From the NCBI GenBank assembly GCA_026261815.1, contig JAMPIT010000890.1, positions 7,966,001-8,030,000 of the forward strand: a stretch of 64,000 nucleotides of DNA, read 5' to 3'. The translations under genes were made by a program, and so were the position numbers. Position 1 is the first letter of the stretch, and every line of letters starts with the position of its first letter. This DNA comes from Monarcha castaneiventris obscurior (Eukaryota; Chordata; Aves; Passeriformes; Monarchidae). Positions 1-14,300 of the stretch are shown here, in pieces. Under the pieces are notes generated by a model that was not told the origin of the DNA, ran no database searches, and was given only the letters and a program-made list of their open reading frames with translations.

Positions 1-1004
1 TGTATTGTGTTTATTCGTGGGGAACGGAATCATTTATCCAGTCAACTCTTCCCGTCCTTTGTTTTGAAAGAGGCTTTTTGGAGAAACATGCATAAGGTGT
101 AGTTCATTTAAAATTGAGTTCCTGACTTCAGGAGTGCACAAGGTTTAGTTTCAGGTCAGTAACCTGATCTATTGCTAAAATCACCATTTTGCAAATCACA
201 AATAACAGATTATAGTAATGGTTTCTTGGCAGTGAATCTCTCTTGAAAGAATTCTTTATTTTAATCCTTAAGCTACCTTCTTCTCAGTTTAGAATTACCC
301 ACTTTATGCGTGTAGCCTTTTTTATCAGTGAAACAATTGCATGAAACCCTTTGAATTGTCTGTTTATGAAACTACAATTCATTATGCCTAAGCAGAAGGC
401 ATTTAATATAGTTTATTCCTAGTAGGATCTACTGCTTGTAATTTGAGTGCTAGATTTTTTGTGTAGATTTTAAGAAACAGAGTGTATTAACTTTGCAAAG
501 TCAATAACTAGGTATTGCACAATATATAGAAATTCACATTTATATACTCAGACTCTGTAGATTTGCAGCATGCAAGTAGAAAAACTTCCATCCCTGTTGA
601 ACGCTGTAAGATGTTTAGAAGATGCTAAGATATAAACTATTGATGTATTTCATCTATTTTAAAGAGAAGGCAAAGGGTAATCCCTGAGAATTTTTGCCCA
701 AAAAACGTGTGGCTTTTGAAGGCTGTTTCAGCACTGGGGAGAGCTCAGTGGAATGCACTGCTGTTGCTCCCTGTGAAAATGTAGACAAGCTCAGAAATTT
801 TAATCTGCTCAAACACTTTGCTCTCTGCTCTCGGGTTAAAAAAGTCCCTGAGGTACACCAGCCAGTTCATGCCAACTTCTGGTCTCATTTTAGGAGATCA
901 AAAACACTCTTCTTAATACTGAAAAATGATAGCAAAAAGGGTTTTTTTTTAAATTTTATTTTTACTTTGAACACTCTTGAACACAGATGTGTTGTGCCTC
1001 ACTA
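1..1004. other. Non-coding stretch, no gene seen
   Basis: Unique AT-rich sequence. A 105-codon plus-strand frame (694-1011) starts at TTG and runs into a T-run and an AT-rich tract. It matches no known family and its composition is not coding-like, so it is treated as chance. Confidence 0.6.
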
Positions 1005-1083
1005 CTTATAATATTATATATTTATATATCTCTTATATTATATATTATATATGTTATTATATACACACGTATAATATTACAAT
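1005..1083. repeat. AT-rich low-complexity tract
   Basis: About 80 bp made almost only of A and T, with repeated TATAT/ATTATAT units. It is interrupted once by a short CACACG. It is a simple-sequence tract and the embedded TATA-like strings should not be read as promoters. Confidence 0.85.
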
Positions 1084-2037
1084 ATGTGAGGATAAGGCAC
1101 AGTGAAGTGAAAAGATTCACAGAGGTGAAAAATTCAAGAACCCATAACTATTTTGAATAAATAACTGTCCAAAATACAGGGCCATTTTTCTGTCTGCCTA
1201 CCTCTCTGTTTCCTACAAGCTTTTTGAAAGTCATCAGAAATTTTAGGATGTCATCTAATAAACTAATCTAAAGAAGTCAGGGTTTTTGCAAGTTTTCCTT
1301 CTGTTCAGAGCTCTTTAAAGTAATCCTGAATACTTCGGGAAATTGTCCCTTTGAAACAGCAAATACCAACATTTCTTGTGTACCATGTTGGGCATTTGAC
1401 CGATATCTTGAATCATTACATTGAACCCCTGGTAACTATCATTTTCTAGTCTAATGGTGCCTTCATTTCTAACTCCAAAATTGAGAAGGACCTTGTCATA
1501 GTAGGGCCATTAAATCTCATGCCCTGCAGGAAGCTTAGGTTATCTATGGTAGGTGGAAGTTAGTAGAGTATCATGGTCACCTGGCCTGTAGTGTCTATTA
1601 GTTTATTGGCATTAATAATGCATATTTGAGTTCAAGAGAGTAATTTTTAAAATCTTCAAATTCTAGTGAATACTGCATTGCTTGTTCTTGTGATGGAAGT
1701 TGTCTTCTGAGCCTGAAAAAAATCTGTGAAAAAAGGTCCAATGAAACTGACATATTCCTGATGAGGAAGGGAGTGGAGGTGTTGGTTTATTGAGCCTTTT
1801 CTGGGGTAAAATGGCATAGGCAAATATTACACTTCTCTTGTTGCAGTTAGAGGTTCTGGTAGATTACCTATGCTAGAGTAAAGGTGGTATTCCTGGAATG
1901 CTTCTTCCACCTTTTTTATTCCAAAAATAAGCAGTGTTTACTACAGTCTTATGTGTTTTAGTGATTGCTTTGGTGTGTGTGATATATATAAAATCATCTT
2001 TTTTGTTATCTTTATATAATCATCATTTTTTGTTCTC
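1084..2037. other. Non-coding stretch, no gene seen
   Basis: Unique AT-rich DNA with short frames only. No repeat family, splice-bounded frame or RNA gene was recognised here. Confidence 0.55.
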
Positions 2038-2086
2038 ATATATATATATGTGTGTGTATATATATGTGTGTGTATATATATATATG
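2038..2086. repeat. Compound (TA)n/(TG)n microsatellite
   Basis: Alternating TATATATA and TGTGTGTG blocks, with two TG blocks set between three TA blocks. This is a compound dinucleotide microsatellite and probably polymorphic. A 77-codon frame that crosses it (1934-2167) owes part of its length to the repeat and is not considered a gene. Confidence 0.9.
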
Positions 2087-5000
2087 GGACAGACACCCAA
2101 ATTACACATTGTCTTTATGGTATGTTGCCTTTGGTCAGCAAGAGATACTGTTTTTATGAGTCCCTGAAGGTATAAGCATGAGGAAAAAAAATATTTTCTA
2201 CTGCTACTGCAGAAGGTGGTTCACACTAGCATTTCTAGTAATACACAGAGACACACGTATGTTTATGTGCAGTCATAACCTGAGTGAAATTCCACCATAA
2301 GGATACAGGAAATGTAATGCTGGAAACATTATTCATGTCCAGCAGACGACAAAGACGCTCATGAAACAGAGTAGTTCAAGAGACTACGGAGTGTTCTCAC
2401 TGTCCAAATTAAAACTCCCTTATCTTCTGTTATCAGTGTCCTCACCAGCATTTTTGGTACATACCGAATGCCAATATGAAAAATCAATGATCTTCTGTGT
2501 GAGTACTATGGCCGAAAAATGCCTGTGCATTTGTGGAACATTCTTTTTCTTCAACACAAAAATTCTCATATAATAATGCTGTGTAAATGTAGGGCTGTTA
2601 CTGCTCATGAAAGACTATAGTTTAGCAGACTTGAGTATAAAAACTAGCAGATTACTTTTAAAGTTGTTTTAATTACGAAGTAGAAAGCATAATGAAAGGA
2701 ATTTGGTGTAAATGTTATAGATTTCAAAGAAAACATTATTTTTCAATAAGCTATTTCTAAGATATATTTAATAATTCCATCAAACTTTTACTGGTTAAAA
2801 AAAAAGGGCATTGAGTAATGTCATTATTAAGAAGCTCCTGGGAAGTAAGCATGGAACTGACTTCACTCAGAGCAGTGGAGAAGAGGCTTGGAGGGCTTTA
2901 GCGAAGCTGGGGGTTGGAATGTTACTGCTGGGAAAGAAGCCCTGACACACTGACCAGTGCTTGATTTTTAGTGCCTAGGGGGCTTGACTGCTGTTCTGGC
3001 TTTGCTTTAGACTTGCCAGGTTATCAGTTGCTGGACTGTGGTGCATGGGGACAGTTCAGGGAAAAGGGATCAGGATGATCTTTCATGTGAGTATTCAATA
3101 ATGAAATTGCACTCCTTCCTCTACTTTGTAAATCTTGATTTGTTTTCACCATGCTGCGCCTTCTAGCTCCATATTCTGTGTGCTGTGTAGATCACTTTTT
3201 TCCTTGGTAGGTACACAGTTAACCTCACCTCTAGCAAAACAGCAAGAATGACCCAAGAGCTTTCCTTTCCTCACTGAATTCCCAAAACTTCGCTATTGCT
3301 TATGCAAGAGGAGTAAGGAAAGCATTACTGTTGTCTTTGTAATTAATTATGAAACCGTAAGAATGAACATGAGATAGCCTTGGGCAAACAGGGAATAGGT
3401 GGGTGCCTTTCCAGGGGGCTGCTGCGCCTGGTAGCCTGTGTCACTGAGAGTGCTTCACATGATGGAAGCTGCAGCAGGACAAGGATTGACACCATTTTCG
3501 GTGTACTTCTGTTGGTGGCATTTTGGCAGTTACGATCCATCTGAAGACTTCAGAGCATTTCTTGCTCAGTTTGTAGTGCCAGTGGAATCACAAAATCTGC
3601 GCATTTCTAGGGTAGGGTACCCTGAATGCTGTCTGTGCTCTGTAACACAGTCTTTGTAAATTCAGATAAAAGATGTGCACGTCTTTTATTGGATTTGTTC
3701 CCTCATTCCCAAAGGAACCAATGCGTAGCCCTGCAGTTTATTTTGCTTTCTCTTTGCTGTATCCTGCAGCTGCTAATGAACGTTCAGCTCATTGCTGGTT
3801 AAAAGAATGTGGAAGAAATTACCTTAATGCAAAATGCATTGATTAGCAGTGCAAGAATAAAATGCACAATAAGAAAGCACTGAAACTTTTTCTCTCTTCA
3901 CGTAAGGATTATGTACAGAGGGAACGACTTAGATGAGTGATTAGACAAAGGAATTAATGGTAAACACAAACAAGTTATACTAAAGCTCTTCAGAAAGGAA
4001 GAGAGAGAGGTTTCATACCATGAGTGGGTTTTAGTGTTTCGTCTCTTGGTAAACAGGTGCCCAAAGACAAATGAAGATAGCAAATCCATGGTCACTTTAA
4101 AAGGAATGGAAGATGAATGGCTGAGTTGCAGTCCTTTTACTTTAAAATATTCAAACCCACTTTTTTAAAGAACAGTGTCAGTGGGAGAAACCAGGAGTAC
4201 TTTAGCCAACTTCACAGGGACTTATACACCGAAAGATGCAGCTCAGCCCTCTTTTTTTAAAAGAATCCGATCTCCTCTGTCCACCCAATTTGAACAGCTT
4301 TGACATGACTTGTGTGGAGTGGATAAGCTGCTCGGATCTTGAGATTATGTGGGGCAACAGAGTTCTGAAAGAGTCTCTTTTTGTAACTGGAATTTTTAGG
4401 GTAACTCTTCTTCCTCTTCCTAGCTCTTAGGTAAGCAGCAGTGGTGCAATTCTAGTTATTTTCTAAAAATTATTTTTTTTTCTGTAAACAAAAAGAAGTA
4501 TTGGTAAACCTTGGAAGAATAAAAGGTAAGTCACTTCTTCCACAGCTGTAATGGTCTTGTGCTGGACTGTTTTGAACCTTGTTTTGTTCTTAGCAGATCA
4601 CTCCGAGACAATGGAGTACCTTCATGCCAATAAAGATCAGACTTTTCTGCTTAAGACATATGAAGTTTGACAGGGCCTCTATATGTGGATCAATAGTGGA
4701 CTATTAAGAAGATTAAAATATGGTCTAGAAGTGACAGCAACAGGTTGAGAATTGAAAATCTCCTTTGTACTCCTGGCTCTGCCTGTGGCTGGACAATTTA
4801 CTTACTGTCTCATTGCCTTATTTCCATTACATGGGAAATGACTTTATTAGTGCTGTTGCAACAAGACTGACTATTAAGGCTATTCCTATGCCTGTGCAGT
4901 GCATAGAGAAATAGTTTGCTGTGTAATACCCAGCATTAGAGCAGCCCAGGCAGTACAGCTCCTTGCCTGCAGTTAAACCCATCCCAACAGCACATCCCAA

Positions 5001-8000
5001 ACCAGGGGCTGGCGTTTGCTGTGTAGAAACCTCTGGCCTGCTCAGGGTAGGGTAGTATATTTCCCCGTGGCACTGCATTGAATGGAAAATGTTGGATGGG
5101 ATGTACAGGATGTTAATAAGGATATAAACACCTTCCTCTCTCTTCCAGATCAGTGTATATGGCATTTCATTTCCAGAGAAAGGCACTCGTATTTTTAGTG
5201 AGTGGCAGTAGGTGCAAGGCTTAGTGGAGCTCAGGTGATTTACAAACACTGAATATTTATTTGGCCAGGTATTTTCGTCTGTCTAATCCTAATTAAATGT
5301 AAGGCAGTGGTTTGATTCTTTTTCCTCACTGAATGCTGACTGATGCTGCAGAACCTATCTCTGATTTTATTGCTTCTGGCCTTTTCTGCCAGCAACTCTT
5401 TTCCAGATAAATGCAGAGAATTTTTATTGACAGCTTATTTTAACAGATCTTATGATGAAGGATGTTTCTGTTGCAGAGGTAGAGAGCAGCTGTGAGATGG
5501 GTTTTACTGGCTGTGATCCAATTTATCTAAGTTGTCCGTCTTGCTGTGATTCATCACTACAAAAGTAGTTGTGAAATGGGCAAGGAAAACACCCCAACAA
5601 ACCTATTTCTGAGGTAAAAGGCACTTTATGTCATGGTGTCGTGTATTAATGCAGGCCAAAAATAGCAGACTCACCCTGGCAGTATCGGTTCTCTTCTAGG
5701 TCAAGCTGTAATGTGGGGAAGCTCCTCTCAGGAACAGCAGATGGATTGCAGCATTGAGCTCAGGTGTGGATTTTGGAAAAGGGTTGTAGGCTGAAATCCA
5801 AAGAGAGCTTTCAGAGCACTTGTCATATCGAGGTAGTGGTAGATTCACATGTGTACTATATCTTCCTGCCCAGAAAATGTCCCAACACAAGTTTGGCCCA
5901 TTTTACACAGAGCCTGAGCAATTTCAGATGGACTCAGACTCACCAGGTGTGTCTGATGGTAGGAGCTGTGCTCTGCTTTCCCACCTTTAACTTCCCCTCA
6001 TCTGCACGGCGGGAAAGGGAGACATTATTTAAAACCCCCTAGAAAAGAATCATGGATTTGCATTTGTGATAGAGAGAGGCAGAAATAGATTATTTTGGAA
6101 GCTCCAGCCTTTGTATGTGTGTTCTGAAGGTGTTGTGGTGTTACAGGCAGAAATAAACAGAACAAAAAAAGTGGGGAGCAACAGTTTGACATACAGGCGC
6201 ATATGTAAAACTTTATATAAATTTTATATAAAAGCATGATGGTTATATCATGCCTATTTAATTTCTCAAGGGAGTTTGAATTCTATATGGGTGGATGCTG
6301 CCAGTGTTTATGAACTGTGCATATTGACTAATGACTCATTTCTCAGTGAGTTGAAAACCTCTAATTTAATGCTTCCAAAGGAAGCAACCCAAGGCCTATT
6401 GGCATCATGAAAAAATATGAACTTATGTGGAGTTCATCGCAATCTCTTAACAGTTAAATCTGGTCTTTGCTTTCTAGCTGGAGAACATTGCTCTACTGAG
6501 GGAAAAATCCCAGATTAATGTTGTTTAAATTAAAGTTGTTTGCAACAGCAGTAGAATTAGCAGTAGAATGGACTACTTTAAATAACTTATTTCTAATATT
6601 TGATGACTTTTTGTTTTTGTACTTTAAAAGTTAGAGCTCCTCTTCTTGTTTTTTTCCTTAGTATTGTTTTGTTCATCTCCATTTTGCATAGGTAGGAATC
6701 AGGAAAGAAAATTGGCTTTCAATGAATTTAAAATATTTTAAAACACATATTTTTTTAGATTTTACCATAATTGCATCCCAATTGCTCATTTTAGATGTTA
6801 ATTCATAATGTATTAATTTTAATCTAAATAGTTTTAGTCTTTAATGGTTGTCATTATGAAGAAATATTTATCAAATAAAGTAACGTTTTTCTTATTATTT
6901 TCTAAAATGCAGCATTGAACATCTTAAAAATTTTTTCTATTTTTTTTCAACCTCATTTACCCAAATCCCTTCCCACAGCAGTATCAGATGTCCCAATGTA
7001 AAGTAAAAAGTGAGAATGTTATCAAGCTTTAAAAAAAGATGTACACAAACCCCAGTTAGCAGCCAGAACTGTAATTTCTTTCAGATTACATTTTAAACTC
7101 ATATCGTCTGGAATGCTTTAACTCAGTACGCAGGATTTGGAAGTTAACACCAGTTATTAACACTTGTGCTGGTTTTTTCTTCTAATTTTAGGTTTTAGAA
7201 AGAAACAAGATGTTGAATTATTTCTGATAGAAATAGGAATAAAATAATTTTAAAGTCCTTAGGTCCTCATTCATTTCTAGAGACTTCTGTTCACATTACT
7301 TTCTTGGGTTTGGCTTTGGGATTTTTTTGGCTTTTCCTGTTTCTTTGTTTGTAGTTTTTCCTACAAACTGCAAAATACTGGCAAAACAGAGTAGGTCAAG
7401 TTTCAGTCCTTTCCTAAATCTCTCAGTAATGCATCTTTCATTATTTTAGTCATTTTTGGGGTTTTCTTGTCATCCATAATTAGTTCTTATTTTTTTTTTA
7501 TATATTTTAAATCCATACACACTTTTCACCTGGAGATGGTACACTGTTTAAATGTGCTCTTCTGCATTTGATTCTTTTCAGTTTGTTTTGCGCAAGCTAA
7601 AGAAGATAATGATGAATGTACTCAAATTAAGAAATCATAGTAAGGGCTTCTGAATTAGTAACATGTAAGAAATAATATATTGAGGACAGAGAGTGGTAGT
7701 AAGAGCCACTGTTTTATTTGTTGCTTGAAAATTATGAAGCTATTTCCTCTGTAGAGGTAGAAATTCTTCCTAAATTGATAGGTAGGACCTGACTTAGTGT
7801 CCTTGAAAGATTTGTAAACTGGGGAAAGAAATAATTGTCCTTTTTAAATATTTGGAGAGATGACCCTGGAATTTGCAAGGTTTTTGAAGAAGTTGCTTAA
7901 GCATTGCTGTATGACTGATTAATCCTCCAATTAATAACATTCATACTGAAATGACTTCTTATACTAGTAATGGCACCAAATGACCTTGACATATTTATGC

Positions 8001-9740
8001 ATAAAACAACTTACTATATATAGCAGTGATATTAAGCAGTTTTTGCAATTTGCAATTAAATAGCTTAAAGAGGCTTGTACCCTTACTGACTGTTTAAGCA
8101 TCAAAGATATTCTAAAGCATATTTTCCTGCTTTCAGCAGTTATCCTTGAATTTACATGTAAAGACAACTTGTAAAACAGGGTAGGCTTTAATTAAAATAT
8201 TCCTAGAATTCTCTGAGCTAGACTTAAATAAAAGTTTAATATGAGGGAAAAAAAAAGACTTTTCTAGCTTGTGTTGGGTCTTGAAAAATCGTGTATTATA
8301 TATTGATTTTTGTAATAGTGACTAAGAAAAAAGTGTCATCTGAAAGCTTTCTGTACATACAGAAGATATATAGAAAGGTCTTTTTTCAGTGTATGGAAAC
8401 AATTTTTTTTAAGGAACCCATACATCATAGGAGAAAACTGCAGTAAAACAGACGTCCTTTAAAGTGCATTTTGAAATTTGGTGAGAGTACAGACAAGTTT
8501 TAAAACATAATACTGGAAAGCATTCATTATTAGTACAGTTTAGTTGGCCTGTTTCTCTTGATACTGATGTCCCTATGTGACAAAATGCATAATATAAGTA
8601 TTAGAAGCAGAATCTGGAACTAAGCAAGTGGAAAACATTGAGAGAAGAAAAAAACTTACACAAAATAGCACTTAGTGGAGTAAATTGACAGTACTTTTAT
8701 TCTTTAGTACTTGAATTTTCTTAGAAAGAAACGTGTAGAGTGTAGCTAGGTATATCATAAATGTTAACATGTCAGTGTGAAAGCTTTTCTTTTTCCTCTG
8801 GAGTGGGGATTTAAGTCACTCACAATATTCCTTCCACTTGCTTGACTATGAAATTCTTCAATTCCTCAAAATCAGATCCACAGATCAGCCTGACTCCTGG
8901 AAAGAGGACTAGACTGGTTATTAAATTAGGCTTCAGTTCAGGTACGTTATCCACATGGTTACAGGTTCTGTTTAGTTGCCCCAGAGGATTCAGTTCACGA
9001 GCTCAGCTTGCTGGGCTGGGACAACAGAGGTCTGCCATTCTGACTGATGAAACCATAGCATTTTTTAACACTCAGAAGTGCTGGCTTAGTTCTGTTTTGA
9101 ATTAAATTTTAATGGAGATGAAGGAGGGAGAATTTAAGCTTTCCTTCTGGTGCTGACCATCTTTTTGGAGAACTCTGAGATTCTGATCAATGTCAAACTT
9201 CCTGTTTCAGCATCCATACCTGCAGTATCTGAAATGAGTTGGTTACCCTTCATTCAGAAAATATATATTACACTCCATGTTCCATTAAACATGTCCAGAG
9301 TTACTCTAAAAAGTCCAAGATTTTTTTCCTAAATACTACAAAGTACACATTCTTCTATTAAATGAACTCTCAGGGATTGAACAGACTTTTTTCAGGTTAG
9401 GGGATCAGGAATTTAGCAGAAGTAGCTTTTGTTTGTTTGTCTGGTTGTTTACTTACAGGAGCTTAAGACCGTTCAGATAAGCTGCAGTTCCAGCTTTCAC
9501 ACATGTCAACTTTTTAATTATTCTTCTTTCATGTAATTTTTTTCTTAATCCCCTTTTTCTGTTCCATATTCTTCATATATCCTTTCATGGTGGTAGAAAC
9601 CTTACCATTTTTTCCTCTGCATGGTATGTTTTTTCACCTTAAAATTTCCATGTATCTTAATGCGTAGTTTGGACTCTTTTATGGTTTCATAAAAGTGAAA
9701 AATAATGCATGGTGTCTTTTTCTCCCTCACCACTTTTCAA
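2087..9740. other. Long non-coding stretch, no gene supported
   Basis: Mostly unique AT-rich DNA. The longest frame is minus-strand 4827-5249 (140 codons). It is unrecognised, has an unusual residue mix and no flanking gene signals, so it is treated as chance. The segment 2840-3070 is somewhat richer in GC than its surroundings, but no element was identified in it. Poly-T and poly-A runs of 8-9 nt are frequent. No CpG island or promoter is visible. Confidence 0.5.
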
Positions 9741-9789
9741 GTGGTTTTGGGTTTTTTTTTGTTGTTGTTATTGGTTTTGGGTTTTTTTT
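9741..9789. repeat. G/T-rich low-complexity repeat
   Basis: Two copies of GGTTTTGGG followed by a T-run, separated by a (GTT)n stretch. Similar GGTT/GGTTT simple sequence recurs at 21886, 61357 and 62321 in the same orientation. Confidence 0.7.
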
Positions 9790-11240
9790 AATTAAATGAT
9801 ATGCCCATTCATTCATGGTAAACTTAGAAGGGTATGTGGACAGAATGGAAGAGTTGAATAACACTGCTGATAAAATATGCAAGAATAAATGCAAATGACA
9901 GATAATCCTTTAAAAAAAAATTGACTGACTGGTAACAGCAAGCAAATCTTTCCTTCTCTGTGAAGTCTCAAAACACAAGATAGTGGAATAAGTGTGTGGT
10001 AGTGGTAAATACTTACCTAACTGGGAGATGTAAAAAGACATGAGTGGGGGTCTTGTGTGTCTATCAAAAGCACAATTCTCTTCCTCCATTTCCCATATGA
10101 AATTGTAAAGAAAAATATGTGCTTGCTTATCAAAATGCTCATAGAATTAAGTAGCATTTGTGCATTATTTTCACTATACAAAAACCTATTTTATGCTCAA
10201 ATATTACTGCTACTTTATATTACCTTGTGATTCTTACTGTTTTCCATACTTTGGGACCTCTGAGAATACAAAAATACAAATCCTGTCACATACTGGAATT
10301 TCAATCTATCTGCTCACAGCACTGCAAGAGGCAAGAACTCATTATTTTTAGTACAGGTTGGCATTGTCACAGGAAGAAGCATCGTTAATATTCACTTGGA
10401 TAAATAGTTGTGATTTAAGTTATTTTGCTAGGGTTCAACTGCCTGTTTATTGTATCATTGTAATGTTTGACCATGGCAAATATGCTGCTGTGCCAATAGG
10501 TTTCCTGTGTTACCAGAGGAGGAGGCATAAGCATCACACACCTGCTCAGTGGCTGCCAGCCTCAGGAGGGTTTGCAGTCACACAATTCACACAGAGCTTT
10601 TACTGCTGAGCTTGTACAGCCCATGCACAAGCAGAGAATGAAGGCAGAAGGAACACAACAAAAAAATATGATGATTGTTTTGGTAGCTTTTCTGGTTCTT
10701 TTCTTCTGAATTCTTCAGCAAGTCAGATATCTTCTGGGAGTAAGCCCTAGGTTTGGTATAAATCTTAAGCATGTGGTGAGAAGATGGAAACAATTCAAAT
10801 GATTGATGTACTGGGTGAATAACCAAATATGCAAAAAAACCAAATGTGCCAGTTCCCCATCTTCTGTGATGGTCTGTTTTGAATTATATTCAGGTTCCTT
10901 TCACCCACGTTATCAGGAGCTGTGGGCCAGTGTAGCAAGGTACTTCTCCCCAGGGATCTGTGTCGTCAAACCAGGAAGACACATTGCCTATTTTGTCATA
11001 GATTACAACTGTGTGCCCACATAATTTTTGCTTTCACTTCTGTTTGGTCACTGACATGATCTTTGCTCACAGAGCAAGGAACACAGAGTGTCTAATCTGT
11101 AAACAAGTAGTTCACATCCTTCCCTCTCACACTGGGAGGAAAATTCTGGTACCTGGTATGGATAGATTTTCTCTTAAATACTCTTGTCCGTTGTTGGTTC
11201 ATGACTGTGTGCTGAGTTTTTGTCCCCTTCATTTCCCTAG
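9790..11240. other. Non-coding stretch, no gene supported
   Basis: Unique sequence with several overlapping short frames on both strands (60-110 codons). A 46-bp open segment at 10894-10939 lies between an AG preceded by ATATTC and an AAG/GTACTT donor-like site. It is too short to support as an exon. Confidence 0.45.
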
Positions 11241-11307
11241 GAACTTCTTCATAAAGGACTTTGAAGACCAGCAGAGTGACTCTGGGTCTGAGGAGTTGAC
11301 TCTCTAG
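11241..11307 (+). other. Unproven exon-like frame (possible terminal exon)
   Basis: A strong splice-acceptor context, a pyrimidine-rich run with TTTCCCTAG, ends at 11240. One frame then stays open for 22 codons to a TAG at 11305-11307. The peptide is acidic and polar, beginning NFFIKDFEDQQ and ending EELTL, which would suit a short C-terminal exon. The other two frames close quickly. No family was recognised, no partner exon on the plus strand was found, and an antisense frame of 110 codons overlaps it (11092-11424). The base rate of such chance segments in 64 kb is high. Confidence 0.2.
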
Positions 11308-14300
11308 TACAGCATCATGGTTCAAGCAGAGAGTCAGATGAATGTTGTGATTTTTCTCCCAATTCCATTTTTTCTTCTTGAGTGAATGTAAATGTTGCTT
11401 TGTTTTGTTACTTTTTACTCTCAAAAAGGATTTTTCAATACATAATCATGCATCATCTCCCTCTAAAGCCTTGGAGGACAATTTAGGTCCCTTAGCTCCT
11501 GTGATTTTAGCCGTTACTGAGAGCATATTGGTTATTAGGAAATGATTGGAGGGGATTTCCCTCAGTGTGACAAGCTGCTTTGCCATGCACTTGTAGGAAA
11601 GGCATAGTTTCATAGGAAGTTTAACAAAATGGAGACAGGAAGGTGCAAACAGCTTAACTATAACATCATGTTTACCAAATATTGCCCACTAGTTATAAGG
11701 ACACTTGTTTTGCCATTAAGATGCATAAGAATGCAGTACATATGCAATCGGGTGGGTGGAAAAATTGGGACTGCAGAGAACAGAGCTTCACTTCTGTAAA
11801 ACATCTTATTTATTATTATGCAGATATTCTAACTGAGGGCATCCAGAGGTTGCTTTAGTCGTGAGGAAATGAGGGAAAAAGAAAAGATTTCTCTCTGTTG
11901 AGAGTTTGATTCTTCTGTTGCCTTTGGCCCTTATTCTGAAAAATACAAAATGCTGGGCATATTTTTATTTGCCATTAAAGCAGCATGTACCTAAGGTTAA
12001 GTATGCAATTTGGTCTCCTCTAATAAATGTGCCCTTTGTCAACACATCCTTTTACTCCCTGCAATCTAATATAAGCATGTATTTTCTGAAAAATTGTGGT
12101 AAATGGCCTTTAACAGTTCAATAGATGAAATGCTGCTTCCTCCTCTGCTGTATTCAAAGCCATTAAACACAGTGTATTCAGAGAATTGCTGGCTATGTGG
12201 CTGTGTAGACCCTCAAAAGTACAACCTGTTACTAGAGATTTTGTCTTGTTCATGCACTTTCTGTGAGACAAGTGTATGATGGAGATAATGGGCTGGATGT
12301 CCTGCTTTCAGTGAGGCCAGGAATCAGATTCCCTGCTGGGGTGAAAGACTGAGAAGTATATACTTATTTGCACTAGCAGCAGTGCTGGCTCAAGTTCTCT
12401 CTGTTACAGTTTCTCCCACATCTAACCTGTTTGTAATGCAGCTTTTACCATAGTTTCCAGGTCTTGCAGTCAAAATCCACCTTAATTTTACATCATTCCA
12501 TCTCCAATATTGTTTAACTGTTGTCTGTGATTTTGACCTCCTGGATATTTTATGTCTAATTTGCTACTAGAGTCCTGTTTTGTGACTGAGGATCTGCTGT
12601 TTTGCTCCAATTTGCAGCTGAGTGAGACACCATATAATGACACCAGTATTTGCATTCAGTGTGTGCCCTGTGAAATCCCCGACACCTGATACATGTTGTG
12701 TGCAAGACCTGGTGTTCCTGTGGTTTGCTGCATGCTAAAGACCAAGTACCACTTTTTTACCTCTGATTTAATATTTTATTTATTGCCTGTATGCTTTAGC
12801 CACAGCATTTGCAGCTCGTTATTAATTAGGAGTGTTGCACTTGCCATTTGATAGTTGCATGCTCCAAGGTACTGTATGTGAAATTGCCTCTTTGATTACA
12901 CATTCCAAAGTTAATTTCCTTGTATTTTTTCAGCTGTTTCCTTGGAACACCTCTGGAAGAGTCTTACTAAAAATTAGTAGGAATTTCTTTTTGAAGTTTT
13001 GGCTTTTACTTTATTTTAGTTGGGTACTAGACAAAGCAAAAGTGTATTTCTGGAATCACTGGCAGTGATGTGAATTGGTCTTAAACAGAAGATGCACATA
13101 CATATAAGTTCAACTGCTTTTAATGCTGATGTTAAGGGTCAATATCTAGGTTAGGCACTAGGGAGAACACTGCCATGAAATAAGTTGCAGAAGAGACAAG
13201 TGTGCCTTAGTTGTTTCATGAAAAAAATAAAGTCTTTGAGCAAAACCACATAAGGTTAGTGTAGTTGATACCATTCCTGAACACTAATTATAGATAATTT
13301 ATCCCTTGAATATTTAGCTTTGAGGTAGTTAACGAAAAGGTCCTGTTGTTTTGCAAGGCAGGTAGAGAGTCTGAAGCAAATTGGGCATGTCCTCATAGAC
13401 TCAGAGCAGTGAAAAGGTCGTGTTCTGATTGCTAATCCAAACAGCAATCCTTGCAGGCAAAGGGTCTAGACTCTGACTTGGTTCTTTTGAAGACATTTGT
13501 CTTCTGAGCTGATGCCACATGACTGGAGATAGCAAAGCACTAGATCTTAAAGATAGATAAGACCATGCTGTGCTCTTGCATGAGGTTATGATTCCCTAGC
13601 TGCACTCAATTCATTATAGCCTGGAGAAAGGGAAAGCAGTGTGACAGAGCACGGCATCTTTCTAAACAACTACATCAGTAGAAACCCCCTGCAGAATTTT
13701 AAGTCATTCATCATCTTCCCACCCTCATCCCTCCTTGCTGTGCTGATGGAATACTTTGCATCCATTATTAAAACACATCTTTCTGTATTAGAATGGCCCT
13801 GCAGCCAAAGCTGTTCTCTGCTTTGTTATGTGAGGCCAGAAACTACACAGACTTCTAATTTGATGTGTTTTCTGACAGTCTGATTTTGTTAGACTGCTCT
13901 TAGCAACTAACTTTCTTTTTTCCATTGTTCTCATGAATCAAAAATGTGCAAGTTAAAATGAGGTGACATATTTGTGTTTGGTTTGCATAAAATTGAATGG
14001 AAAAACTTAGCACAAAATTGGTTGAAAGGAAACACGAGCCTGTAGTAATGGGTGTCCAAAGCAAACCACCCAGTGTTACTTCCAACCTGATGTGAGTTCC
14101 AGACTTGGTAAAATGCCCTGCCATGCTGATTCTGGTATAGAAGAGCACCCTAAAGATGTCTTACCGTAGCTCAGTTTCTCTTAAGACTGGGTGCTATTTA
14201 AAGTGAGTACAATGCACAAGATTTATTTAGGTTTTGTGTGAATCTAAACAGAGTGGGCTGTAATGTGTGACCATCTGTCTAAAGGAGAAATAAAATTACA

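Noticed and set aside
3530..3611. 82-bp open segment (YDPSEDFRAF...) between AG and GTAGGG
   Set aside because: Acceptor lacks a proper pyrimidine tract and nothing nearby supports a transcript.
4827..5249. Minus-strand frame of 140 codons
   Set aside because: Unrecognised, odd Cys/Tyr/Gly mix, no start or splice context; length is within chance for 64 kb read in six frames.
10894..10939. 46-bp open segment between an AG and AAG/GTACTT
   Set aside because: Too short to distinguish from chance.
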